Below are positions 1-8,190 of a stretch of DNA of 16,978 bases, one piece after another (within the stretch, counting starts at the first letter, position 1; every line of letters begins with the position of its first letter). A program made the translations under genes and the position numbers. A model generated the notes under the pieces. That model had not been told where the DNA came from and made no database searches. It saw nothing but the letters and a program-made list of their open reading frames with translations. Source of the stretch: Lentisphaerota bacterium (GTDB taxonomy: Bacteria; Verrucomicrobiota; Kiritimatiellia; RFP12; UBA1067); the NCBI GenBank assembly GCA_015061765.1, contig SUVZ01000031.1, positions 1 to 16,978 of the forward strand. The letters run 5' to 3'.

Positions 1-2
1 GG

Positions 3-764
3 ATCGTGAGCCGTTCGAAGAAGGGCGTTGTCGAAGAGGTGAAGGGATTCCTGCGGCATCCGATGTTTCGCGGAACGGTTTCCGACGTTGGCGGACCGAC
101 GGCGAACATGTACGGGTTCGACTGTGTGCGCAAGGCGAAGGAGGGTGCATGCAGAGACCGGGGCTGCCTCTTTCCGCGCGCATGCCCTGCGCTGATGGCA
201 AACCATCGTCCTCAGCTTGAACTGCTGCGTGAGCTGCGCGGTATCCAGGGCGTGAAGCACGTGTTTGTGGCGAGCGGGATACGTCCGGACCTTGTCGCTG
301 CGGACAGGTCGTGCGGCGACGAATATGTGTCGGCGATCGCGAGGCACCATGTCTCCGGGCAGCTCAAGCTTGCGCCGGAGCATGTCGTGCCGCATGTCCT
401 CGAGTGCATGGGAAAACCCGGCGTGAAGGATCTGCTGGAGTTCAAGCGCCGGTTTGACGCCGCCAGCCGCAGATTCGGAAAGCGGCAGTTTCTGACGTAT
501 TACTTCATCGCCGCCCATCCTGGATGCACGGAGGCCGACATGCGGGAACTCAAGAGATTCGCCGAAAGGGAGCTGAACCTGCGTCCGGAACAGGTGCAGA
601 TATTCACGCCGACGCCTCTGACGGCGGCGACCTGCATGTACCATACCGGCATCGATCCGTACACGGGGCGCAAGGTGCATGTCGCACGGGGGCTCGGCGA
701 AAAGCAGCGGCAGAAGGATGTCCTGACCGGTGGCGGAACAGTGCGTCCGAAAAAGCGATTCTGA
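3..764 (+). CDS. ygiQ: YgiQ family radical SAM protein, 3' part only
   Basis: C-terminal portion of a UPF0313/YgiQ-type radical SAM protein; the 5' part lies outside the window. The visible protein opens with SRSKKGVVEEVK, then SDVGGPTANMYG, a Cys-rich stretch ending CLFPRACP, VASGIRPDL, LKLAPEH and QIFTPTPLT, all landmarks of this family downstream of the radical SAM CxxxCxxC cluster, which is not in view. A GTG at 6 could be mistaken for a start, but the reading frame is open to the left edge (Ile before it) and family proteins continue upstream with similar residues, so I treat it as internal. The tail after 'TGRKVHVARG' is the usual basic, poorly conserved end. The biological substrate is not established. 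The stop lies 14 bases before the rbfA -10 element. Confidence 0.9.
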   Translation: MVSRSKKGVVEEVKGFLRHPMFRGTVSDVGGPTANMYGFDCVRKAKEGACRDRGCLFPRACPALMANHRPQLELLRELRGIQGVKHVFVASGIRPDLVAADRSCGDEYVSAIARHHVSGQLKLAPEHVVPHVLECMGKPGVKDLLEFKRRFDAASRRFGKRQFLTYYFIAAHPGCTEADMRELKRFAERELNLRPEQVQIFTPTPLTAATCMYHTGIDPYTGRKVHVARGLGEKQRQKDVLTGGGTVRPKKRF

Positions 765-774
765 ACCGGATACA

Positions 775-783
775 TGGTATAAT
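775..783 (+). promoter_or_regulatory. Extended -10 promoter for rbfA-truB-ribF
   Basis: TGGTATAAT, a perfect TATAAT with an upstream TGN. No TTGACA-like hexamer stands 16-18 bases upstream (gcgatt at best). The predicted transcription start is near 790, giving a leader of about 34 bases that carries the AAAGGA ribosome binding site at 810-815. The same architecture recurs at four other gene starts in this window. Confidence 0.7.
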
Positions 784-823
784 ATGCGGCGTTGTCGGAT
801 TGGGCCGATAAAGGATTTGAGAT

Positions 824-1192
824 ATGGCAGTAGATAGACTAGACAGAGTTGATTCGCTTTTGAAGCGTGTCATCGGTGATGCGATGTTCCGCATCCTGCA
901 GACGGATTCAGTGGGCGCGGGACTGATAACCGTGACCGGGGTGCGCTGTGCAAAGAACCTTCGCAACGCGACGGTGAAGGTGAGCGTGTTCGGAGAGCCG
1001 GAGGTCCAGAGGCGTGCACTCTCCAACCTGATCCACCATACGCATGAATTCGAGAAGGCGATAAACAGGGAGGTGCGGATGAAGTTCACTCCGCAGCTCC
1101 GCTTCGAACTTGACCACTCCATCGAGAAGGGCGACGCAGTGCTGGCGATTCTCGACAAGCTGCCCGGTGTTGAAAATGGCAAACCTAGCTAA
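824..1192 (+). CDS. rbfA: Ribosome-binding factor A
   Basis: RbfA, 122 residues, the usual size. It is a small KH-like protein that binds the 30S subunit during maturation of the 16S 5' end and helps cold adaptation. Family features visible: an N-terminal helix with RLDRVDSLLKRVIGDAMF, the strand ITVTGVRCAKNLRNATVKVSVFG, and a late LRFELDHSIEKGDAVLAIL, matching the family pattern of P-x-L-x-F-x-x-D-x-S near the C-terminus. The ATG at 824 is preceded by AAAGGA at 810-815 with an 8-base spacer. It is the first gene of a unit with truB and ribF, an order conserved across many bacteria, although infB and nusA, which usually precede it, are absent here and replaced by a YgiQ-type gene. Confidence 0.93.
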   Translation: MAVDRLDRVDSLLKRVIGDAMFRILQTDSVGAGLITVTGVRCAKNLRNATVKVSVFGEPEVQRRALSNLIHHTHEFEKAINREVRMKFTPQLRFELDHSIEKGDAVLAILDKLPGVENGKPS

Positions 1193-1904
1193 CATCGCAA
1201 TGCTCGCCGAGCTGGACGGGGCGGTTCTCGTCGATAAGCCGGCGGGAATCTCCGCCCACGACCTGATGAAGGCGGTGAAGACCCGTTTCAATCTTGTGAA
1301 GATCGGTCATGGCGGCACCCTCGACGCTCCGTCCACCGGGCTTTTCATTCTTCTGCTCGGGGATGCGACACGCTTCTCGAACGATCTCATGGGCGCGGAT
1401 AGATCCTACTCACTGACGCTGTCCCTCGGTTGCGAAACGGATACCGGCGATCGCGCGGGGAACGTTACGTTGGAAAAGCCATTTGCCGATGTCGTCAGGG
1501 ATCGGTTCGACGTCGCTCTCAAGGAGTTCCGCGGGGATATCTACCAGTCTCCGCCGGAATTTTCCGCGGTGAAGATTCCGGGAAGGGCCGGGTACGAGAT
1601 TGTCCGCACCGCGGAGGGTGATGGACTGCGCGAGCGGCTTGTCCATGTGTACAGGTATGATGTCGCCGATTTTGCGCCTCCGAGGGTTTCACTGTCGCTG
1701 AAGGCTGCGAAGGGCGTGTCCATGCGTTCTCTGGCCCGCGATATCGGGCGAGAACTTGGATGCGGTGCGTGTCTGGAGGATTGCCGCTGCACCGGATGCG
1801 GCATCCATTCAGTGGAAGCTGCCGTTCCGTTCATGAAGCTGATGGAGATGCATCCTGTTGATCTGGTCTCCTGCGTCATCCCCAAAAACAGGATTCTTGC
1901 GTGA
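1176..1904 (+). CDS. truB: tRNA pseudouridine(55) synthase
   Basis: TruB, 242 residues from the ATG at 1176, which overlaps the end of rbfA by 17 bases. A second in-frame ATG at 1200 is possible; neither has a clear ribosome binding site. It isomerises U55 of tRNA to pseudouridine. The N-terminal VLVDKPAGISAHDLM and the catalytic block GHGGTLDAPSTGL are recognisable, with the nucleophilic Asp at residue 50; the block differs from the common GHTGTLDPLATG at several places around the Asp. RSYSL (76-80) and SMRSLARDIG (182-191) fit the fold. The protein ends without a PUA domain, so it resembles the short class. Unusually, residues 196-208 carry five cysteines (C196, C199, C203, C205, C208) where most TruB have a His/Arg-containing segment. 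It ends in GTGA, overlapping the ribF start. Confidence 0.92.
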   Translation: MANLANIAMLAELDGAVLVDKPAGISAHDLMKAVKTRFNLVKIGHGGTLDAPSTGLFILLLGDATRFSNDLMGADRSYSLTLSLGCETDTGDRAGNVTLEKPFADVVRDRFDVALKEFRGDIYQSPPEFSAVKIPGRAGYEIVRTAEGDGLRERLVHVYRYDVADFAPPRVSLSLKAAKGVSMRSLARDIGRELGCGACLEDCRCTGCGIHSVEAAVPFMKLMEMHPVDLVSCVIPKNRILA

Positions 1905-2764
1905 CGCTGGCCATCGGATTTTTCGATGGTGTTCACCTTGGCCACCAGCGGATCCTGGCAGGGGCTGACGCCGTGCTCACGTTCAGGAACCACCCGCTCT
2001 CCGTTGTCAATCCTCCATGCGCGCCAGCCTTGCTGATGGACATCTCCGAGCGTGTTGCGTTGCTCGAGACCGTCGGGACGAAAACTCCACGGAAGGTGCA
2101 CGCGGTTCGCTTCACCAGAAGATTCGCGGCGATGAGGCCCGAAGAGTTCGCCGATTATCTGCGCAGAGGGTTCCCGGGGCTGGAGAGGGTCCATTGCGGA
2201 GGGAACTGGCGGTTCGGTGCGAATGGGGCGGGAACTCCGCAGACGTTGAGGGATTTCGGATTCTCCGTAAAGGTGTCGAGGTATGCGAGGTGCGGTGCCG
2301 TGGCGATCTCGTCCACACGGATACGGTTGGCGTTGGCCGAAGGTGACGTCGAACTTGCGAATGCCATGCTCGGCCGGCGTTTTTCGGTTGCCGGAAACGT
2401 GGTCCGCGGCAAGGGTGTAGGCAGCAGAATTGGTTCGCCTACGTTGAATCTGGAGGTCTCGCCGCCATTGAAGCTTGGCGTGTATGTGGTTGATACGCCG
2501 TATGGACGTGGCGTTGCGAACTACGGCATTGCGCCTACGATGGGCGACGATTCCTGGACCAGGCCGGTTCTGGAGGTCCATCTGCTGGACGCCACTGGCC
2601 GTGGCGGAATCCCCTCGCAAGGTTCGGTGCGGGTCGAGTTCGTGAAGTTCCTCAGGCCGGAACGGAGATTCGAAAGTACAGAGGCATTGTGCCGGCAGAT
2701 TGCATCCGACATCGCCGCCGTGCGGCAAGGTGGCGGCACAGAAAAAGGGGACAAAGTGATATGA
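1901..2764 (+). CDS. ribF: Bifunctional riboflavin kinase/FAD synthetase
   Basis: RibF, 287 residues, phosphorylates riboflavin to FMN and adenylates FMN to FAD. The start is GTG at 1901, overlapping the truB stop by four bases (GTGA). The protein begins almost directly at the nucleotide-binding motif GFFDGVHLGHQ (residues 6-16), so the short N-terminal extension of many homologues is absent. The adenylyltransferase half also shows TFRNHP, RFTRRFAAMRPEEFADYL and ISSTRIRLALAEGD. The C-terminal riboflavin kinase domain (about 165-280) shows VVRGKGVGSRIGSPTLNLE, carrying the PTxN motif, then GVYVV, NYGIAPTMG and a final VKFLRPERRFES...IASDI. The stop overlaps the start of the next gene (ATGA). 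The small size and tight packing imply translation coupled to truB. Confidence 0.93.
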   Translation: MTLAIGFFDGVHLGHQRILAGADAVLTFRNHPLSVVNPPCAPALLMDISERVALLETVGTKTPRKVHAVRFTRRFAAMRPEEFADYLRRGFPGLERVHCGGNWRFGANGAGTPQTLRDFGFSVKVSRYARCGAVAISSTRIRLALAEGDVELANAMLGRRFSVAGNVVRGKGVGSRIGSPTLNLEVSPPLKLGVYVVDTPYGRGVANYGIAPTMGDDSWTRPVLEVHLLDATGRGGIPSQGSVRVEFVKFLRPERRFESTEALCRQIASDIAAVRQGGGTEKGDKVI

Positions 2765-5700
2765 TGGGCAGAATGTTTTTCCTTTCGGCCGTCGCTTCTT
2801 CGGCATGCGCCATGTTTGCCGCTACCGGATGCCCTGAGTTTTCGGTTCAGAAGCCGCGCGGGGGTATGCGGCCGATTGTAAGGGCCGCAGATTTCGGTTT
2901 TTCCGTCACCAACGATTTTAATGGCGCGGCGATAAACCGTGCCATTGAGCATTGCAGGAGGATCAAGGCGCGGACGCTTGAACTGGATCCGGGGTCATAC
3001 AACTGTTTCGATGCCGCTCATGGTGTTGTGGTGTCCAACCTGACGGACTTCACGTTTGATGGACGTGGGGCTGTTCTAGTTTTCCGCCGTCCTGCGAAGT
3101 TCAGGTGTCAACCGCAGAGCGAGCTTATCCACGAAAACGCAAATCTTCTCATAAAGGACTGCGAGCGGGTAAAGGTCTGTGACCTTAAGATGGACTGGGA
3201 CTGGGAGCGCGATCCTCTCGCCTGCTTCTGCGTTTGTACCGACATTCATGTGGATGAGAAGGCCCCGAATTCATCCTATGCCGATTTCCTGTTTACGGAC
3301 TTCGACAGGCATCCGCACTATCCTGATAAGGTGCCTGTGCAGAAGATGCAGGTGATGGACAGAAGCAGGGATCGGTTCGCTCCCAGCCCGACGTGGCATT
3401 TCGGACTTTCTGAGGGGCATTGGGGCGCAAAAAGCGCATGGCTTTCTCCGAACCGCATAAGGATCTGGCCGGGCGTGAAGGAGCCGGGGCGTCCGTACAA
3501 CCCGACCTATGATCCCTGGGTGTCTCCCGGGCACAATGTTTCATACGCAAAGAAGTTCAAGAAGGGCGAGTTCTACCGTCTGCAGCACTACTACTACGGG
3601 AAGAACGGCATCAATATGGTGAACAATCGCCATCTTACTTTGCAGGATGTCGACATATGGAGCTGCTTCGGCATGGGAATTGTCGTCGATGGCAAGCAGA
3701 GATACTGGCAGCTAGAGAATGTGAGCGTTCAGCCACGCCCGGATGCTTCGTACAAAAGGCCGATGTCCTGTTCGTCCGATGGCTATCATGTGGCCAGATC
3801 AAGCGGATACGCAAAGCACATAAACCTCAAGATACGTCTCAACAATGACGATGCGCTGAACTTCCATGACCGGTTCGCGCTTGCCGTCAGGTCAGGGAAG
3901 CGTACGCTTGAGGTTGCGAGCGACCGTGGAATCGGATATTTCCGTCCTGAGCCGGGTGACCCGTTCGAGCTCCGCACACCTGATTGGAGGCCGACGGGTT
4001 TTACCGCAACGTTTGTTCGGGCGGAGGGCAATACAATGTTCCTTGACCGGGATATCCCCGACGGTCTGGGCGACAACTTCTTCGTGTTCGACAGGGCATA
4101 CGGTACGGACAATGTGATTTTCCGCAATTGCACATTGGAGGACACCGCCCACCGCAATCTCCTCTCCCCGTCAAACATGACGATTGAAGACTGTGTCTTC
4201 AGACGGGTTGGTTCACGTGCCGTGTGGATACTTGCCGACGCGCGCAAGAAGACTTGGTGTGAGGGACTTGGCGCGACGAACATTGTGGTGCGCAACAACC
4301 GATTCGAGTCCTGTAGCTGCATTTCCCCGGCAAACCCCGTGTTCTCGACCGCGCTTGTCACGCAGATTCCGTGGAAGACGGGTTCGCAATATCAGGATTT
4401 CATACGTGATATCCTGATCGAGGACAATCTTATTCTGGATCCGCCGGGACCATTGGCCCGTTTTGAAGCCGGGCGCAACATCGTCTTCCGCAACAATGAC
4501 ATCCGTTTCACTCGCGCACCTTTGAGAAAGGATGCAGGTGCCATTGAAAATCATATCGGAGCGGAAGCGGTAATAGAAGGGAATCAGTTTACGACAAATT
4601 CCCTGCCGGGGAAGATCTCATATGTCCGATTCCCGGAAGCGGAACGGAATCTCCTCGGCGTTTATCCGGTGACAGGCGGAAAGCGGTATGTGATCAAAGG
4701 CGGTTATACGGCTGAGAGCTTTACCATGGGGGCGTTGATTTCACTTTATGCGGTTGAGTTGGACAAGTCGGGAAATGCGCTTGCGGGTCATGATTCAAGA
4801 TCGTCGCAGATAGTGTATGCCACTGGTTTCCCCCATGATCTCAAACTGCCTTTTGCCGCGCACAAGGATGCAGTGTCCGTCCGGGTTGAAATCGTCAGCG
4901 CCGGCAACCCCGTTGTGTTCACTCCGCATCCGGTGCACGTGGCCGCCGCGTCAAAGGCTCCGCTTTATGGCGGCATATACGACAAGGAAGACCCTCCGCC
5001 GGCCGACAAGGTTAAAGCGCTCCAGGAAATGGCGAAGATCCCGCCTGCCACTGCCGAGATCGTCAGAAGGGGCGGCCGGAATGTTCTTGTGCTTGATGGC
5101 AAGGCCGCGCCTTTGAACCAGTACAAGGGTTTTACGGACTACAGGCTGATGGGTGAGTGCGGCGGCAATACCGTCATAACCTTCAACCGCGGAACGAGGC
5201 TCTTCCTTGACGCCACGTTTGATGAGGCGGTCAGGGATGAGATTACCGGAAAGTTTGACTTCTCGCGTGTGGAGGAGACTCTTCTCCGCATCCATGCGGC
5301 GAATCCGAATGCCCGTGTTTTCGTGAATGTGGATCTTGATCCCGATAAGGGTTTTCTTGAACACAATCAGGATGCCATATTCGTGAATGAGACGGGAGAA
5401 CGTGGACGTTCGGCATTCGGAGCGTTCAGCGGCTATGATTCTACGCCGCTTGACCCGAAAAACAAACGTGTCAATTGGGCGTATTCCTATACTTCCGAGT
5501 CATGGCAGAAATATGTCGATGACGGTCTGCGCCGGTTGTGCGAATTCCTGAAGTCAACGCCCGTCGGCAATATCGTTATCGGGTTCCATCTTGCAGGCGG
5601 AATGGATGGACAGTTCGTCCAGTGGGAGTATGGTCCGCAGAATGGACACTTCGACTATTCCGAGGCGAACCGCAAGGCATTGTGCTCGTATCTCAAAGAG

Positions 5701-7230
5701 ATATATGGCACGGATGCCGCACTGCAGAAGGCGTGGGGAGATTCATCAGTTACGCTGGATACGGCCCGCAATCCCTCCGTCGCGGAGTTCAAGTCCCGAC
5801 AGGCGTTTGACGACCGCCCCGGATTCGGTCGTCGCCTTGCGGATTGCCGACGGTTTGTATCGGTCGGACCTGCCCGTGCGTTAAACCGCTTCGCGCGAAC
5901 GTTGAAGTCAGCCTTCGGACGTAAGTGTGTCGTCGAGACATGGTATACATCCACGCTATGGAGTCAGGCGGGACGCCTTGCGCTTGACGAACTCGTGAAG
6001 GATGGCGGCGTAGATGTTATATGCACCGTGAGCGGATACGGACATCTGCGCGCTCTTGACGGACCGGGATGCTCCGCCGACAATTCGATTGCGGCCCTCA
6101 GTCTGCGCGGGCTCCTTTATGTGCAGGAGATGGATCATCGCACATGGCGCACTCAGCATACCGGCGGATGGATGTCCGAATCGACGGCCATACCCAAGGA
6201 CGAGAACGAGTTCGCGCATCAGATCCGCCGTGATGCCGGAAGCGTCATTGCCGCCGGAGGAGCAGGTTTCCACTTCTTTGACATGTTCGGGAGCTGGTAT
6301 CACGGAAGCAAGGTGAAGCCGGTGATTTCAGAGGTGAATGCCATGAACAGGTTCGCGGCGGAGAATGCAGGCAGGTATCCATTGCCAAGGGTCGCGATAT
6401 TCACTGACGAAAAGGCTCGGCTTCTGCGGGAGAATACATATGACTGCGTGAACGTCCTGTGGCGCACAAGCGGATTGATGCCAGCCATACATTATCTCGC
6501 CGATGTCGAAAATCCGTCTTTGCCAGATTACGACCTCATGGTGGTGTGGTCGCCGATAACGATTACGGCTTCGCAAGTCGAGGCGTTCAGGCGCAAGGCG
6601 TCACGGAAGGGGAAGTTGCTTGCCATAATCGGCGAGGCTGGATGCGGAAGCCGTGACTTCACCAATACTGCGGATGTTCTGGCGAAATTTGGCCTGAAGG
6701 CTCGCCATACCTTCGCATCGAATTGCGAAACCGTCGTTCGTGTTTCTGATGGGACTGAAGATCGGATATTGAATGGATGGCGTGGAATGTCTGACGCATG
6801 CGGAATGAGCATAAGGAAAGGTAAACTTGTGCGTCGGTATCAGATCGGGTTTGCGACGGTGGATGATCCCGACGCAAAGACGCTCGGCGTCTGGGAGCGC
6901 AGGGGCGGAGCGGCATTTGTGCGCAAGCCGCTTGGCTCCGGAAAGCTTGTCTATATGGCGAGAGAAGGTGGTCTATCGCCGACTCTTTTGAATGCGCTTG
7001 CGCGGAACGTCGGGATTGTGCCGTTTGCGGAGCCGGGAAATGCCACATATGTGGGCAATGGCGTGGCGGTGGTGCACCGTCTCGCCGGACCGGCGCATGT
7101 CGACTTTGGCCGACCGGTTATGCTTGTGGATCCCGTAAGCGGTAAAGCGAGTGGCCCTGTGCGCCATTGGCGACCGTCGTTGAATGTCGGCGAAAACGCT
7201 GCTGTCGCATATCGCTATCCCATTGACTGA
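2761..7230 (+). CDS. Secreted two-domain glycoside hydrolase: GH110-like beta-helix plus GH42-like barrel
   Basis: 1489 residues from the ATG at 2761 (ATGA overlap with ribF; AGGGGA 9 bases upstream). Residues 1-24 look like a signal peptide ending in ATGC, a weak lipobox, so it is exported and perhaps lipid-anchored. Residues about 30-620 form a right-handed beta-helix resembling GH110 alpha-1,3-galactosidases: SSDGYH (D340) and NNDDALNFHD (D363, D364), followed by the typical 'RNLLSPSNMTIEDCVFRRVG' and WILADARKKTW...NIVVRNNRF pattern. The D340/D363/D364 spacing (23 and 24) matches, from memory, the Asp triad of a characterised GH110 enzyme. Residues about 640-760 look like a beta-sandwich. 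Residues about 800-1190 look like a GH42-type TIM barrel (VIGFHLAGGMDGQFVQWEYG at 939-958; YGTDAALQKAWGD; QEMDHRTW at 1122-1129). A GH42-like amidotransferase-fold domain (about 1190-1380) and a C-terminal beta domain follow. The substrate is probably a galactose-containing glycan; this is inference. I could not place the barrel's catalytic pair with certainty. Confidence 0.75.
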   Translation: MMGRMFFLSAVASSACAMFAATGCPEFSVQKPRGGMRPIVRAADFGFSVTNDFNGAAINRAIEHCRRIKARTLELDPGSYNCFDAAHGVVVSNLTDFTFDGRGAVLVFRRPAKFRCQPQSELIHENANLLIKDCERVKVCDLKMDWDWERDPLACFCVCTDIHVDEKAPNSSYADFLFTDFDRHPHYPDKVPVQKMQVMDRSRDRFAPSPTWHFGLSEGHWGAKSAWLSPNRIRIWPGVKEPGRPYNPTYDPWVSPGHNVSYAKKFKKGEFYRLQHYYYGKNGINMVNNRHLTLQDVDIWSCFGMGIVVDGKQRYWQLENVSVQPRPDASYKRPMSCSSDGYHVARSSGYAKHINLKIRLNNDDALNFHDRFALAVRSGKRTLEVASDRGIGYFRPEPGDPFELRTPDWRPTGFTATFVRAEGNTMFLDRDIPDGLGDNFFVFDRAYGTDNVIFRNCTLEDTAHRNLLSPSNMTIEDCVFRRVGSRAVWILADARKKTWCEGLGATNIVVRNNRFESCSCISPANPVFSTALVTQIPWKTGSQYQDFIRDILIEDNLILDPPGPLARFEAGRNIVFRNNDIRFTRAPLRKDAGAIENHIGAEAVIEGNQFTTNSLPGKISYVRFPEAERNLLGVYPVTGGKRYVIKGGYTAESFTMGALISLYAVELDKSGNALAGHDSRSSQIVYATGFPHDLKLPFAAHKDAVSVRVEIVSAGNPVVFTPHPVHVAAASKAPLYGGIYDKEDPPPADKVKALQEMAKIPPATAEIVRRGGRNVLVLDGKAAPLNQYKGFTDYRLMGECGGNTVITFNRGTRLFLDATFDEAVRDEITGKFDFSRVEETLLRIHAANPNARVFVNVDLDPDKGFLEHNQDAIFVNETGERGRSAFGAFSGYDSTPLDPKNKRVNWAYSYTSESWQKYVDDGLRRLCEFLKSTPVGNIVIGFHLAGGMDGQFVQWEYGPQNGHFDYSEANRKALCSYLKEIYGTDAALQKAWGDSSVTLDTARNPSVAEFKSRQAFDDRPGFGRRLADCRRFVSVGPARALNRFARTLKSAFGRKCVVETWYTSTLWSQAGRLALDELVKDGGVDVICTVSGYGHLRALDGPGCSADNSIAALSLRGLLYVQEMDHRTWRTQHTGGWMSESTAIPKDENEFAHQIRRDAGSVIAAGGAGFHFFDMFGSWYHGSKVKPVISEVNAMNRFAAENAGRYPLPRVAIFTDEKARLLRENTYDCVNVLWRTSGLMPAIHYLADVENPSLPDYDLMVVWSPITITASQVEAFRRKASRKGKLLAIIGEAGCGSRDFTNTADVLAKFGLKARHTFASNCETVVRVSDGTEDRILNGWRGMSDACGMSIRKGKLVRRYQIGFATVDDPDAKTLGVWERRGGAAFVRKPLGSGKLVYMAREGGLSPTLLNALARNVGIVPFAEPGNATYVGNGVAVVHRLAGPAHVDFGRPVMLVDPVSGKASGPVRHWRPSLNVGENAAVAYRYPID

Positions 7231-7406
7231 GCCGCTTTCCCCCTCTTCAGGGTTTTAGAAAAGGACGGTCATGTCCGCTAACATCCACCGACTGCGCCGG
7301 ACAGAGTAGTTTATTGGAGACAGGATGAATGCGACGTTAGACCGTTTGCATTTAACCTGCCGTCGTAAGAGGATGGAACTTTATGTGCCATGAAGAAGGA
7401 TTTTAA

Positions 7407-7415
7407 TGGTATAAT
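7407..7415 (+). promoter_or_regulatory. Extended -10 promoter for exbB
   Basis: TGGTATAAT, the same nine bases as the rbfA promoter. No -35 match is visible upstream. The predicted start is near 7422, just before the AAAGGAG ribosome binding site at 7426-7432. The remaining intergenic sequence (7231-7406) shows no convincing terminator; it contains a possible 22-codon reading frame at 7325-7393. Confidence 0.7.
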
Positions 7416-7442
7416 TAACGGCTTCAAAGGAGATTATTGGAA

Positions 7443-8156
7443 ATGATAGAATTTTTCGCTGATTCACTGGTAAATGGCTATCTGCAGTCTAGCGCGATGG
7501 GTAAAGGCATCGTGATTGTGCAGCTTGCCGCCAGCGTTGTCATGGTAGCTGTGGTCATCGGCAAGGTGAAGGAACTCGCCAAGATAGGTCGCCTTACGCG
7601 TCGCGTGAGCCGAGATGTGATGACGGGGCGGGATGTGATGGAGTACTATCTTGCGCGGCATCCGAGCAGCCATTCTCCGATTGAGAACATATATCATGAA
7701 ACCTGCGAACGTCTCTTCAAGCTTCTTTCGCCCGACACGCGCACTTCGTTTTCGCGTGGAGTGGGTGCGCAGGGTGCGGCGCTTACGCGAAATGAAATTG
7801 AGCTTGTGAAATCGCACTGCGAGCACATCCTCGACGAGGAGGAACTTCGCGTTGAACACGGCATGGGTGTCATCGCAACGGTTGTCGCACTCGCCCCGAT
7901 GCTTGGGCTTCTCGGAACGGTGTGGGGCGTTCTCGACGCCTTCGATGCGATGGGCACCGCAGGTTCCGCTTCGCTCGCCACGATGGCGCCGGCGATTTCC
8001 TCGGCCCTCGTCACGACGGTGGTCGGGCTTTTGATCGCCATTCCCGGAGTCTGCGCGTTCAACCGTCTGAATGCGACGGTGCGCAAGCTCGTGTCTGACA
8101 TGGAAGGCTTCGCCGACGATCTTGTCGGCCGGGTCGCGCTTGAGTTCCAGGCATGA
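7443..8156 (+). CDS. exbB: ExbB/TolQ/MotA-family proton channel protein
   Basis: 237 residues, an inner-membrane proton-channel subunit that with ExbD converts proton motive force into work on TonB. Three membrane segments can be read: about 22-41 (IVIVQLAASVVMVAVVIG), about 142-163 (GVIATVVALAPMLGLLGTVWG) and about 177-206 (ATMAPAISSALVTTVVGLLIAIPG), with the cytoplasmic loop between the first and second, as in ExbB/TolQ. 'APMLGLLGTVWGVLDAF' and 'ISSALVTTVVGLLIAIP' are the MotA/TolQ/ExbB domain signatures. The ATG at 7443 lies 10 bases after AAAGGAG; an in-frame TTG at 7437 is closer (4 bases), so the start could be two codons earlier. It is followed by exbD and tonB, which favours ExbB over TolQ. 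No TonB-dependent receptor is in the window. Confidence 0.9.
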   Translation: MIEFFADSLVNGYLQSSAMGKGIVIVQLAASVVMVAVVIGKVKELAKIGRLTRRVSRDVMTGRDVMEYYLARHPSSHSPIENIYHETCERLFKLLSPDTRTSFSRGVGAQGAALTRNEIELVKSHCEHILDEEELRVEHGMGVIATVVALAPMLGLLGTVWGVLDAFDAMGTAGSASLATMAPAISSALVTTVVGLLIAIPGVCAFNRLNATVRKLVSDMEGFADDLVGRVALEFQA

Positions 8157-8190
8157 TCCGATCAGGTTCCAAGGCAAGGGAGACGCAGCA

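Noticed and set aside
6..8. GTG as the true start of the first gene
   Set aside because: The frame is open to the left edge and the protein lacks the N-terminal half of YgiQ, so it is a truncated gene rather than a short one.
1541..2806. A 421-codon reading frame antisense to truB and ribF
   Set aside because: It lies opposite two well-supported genes, has no recognisable motif, and is a composition shadow.
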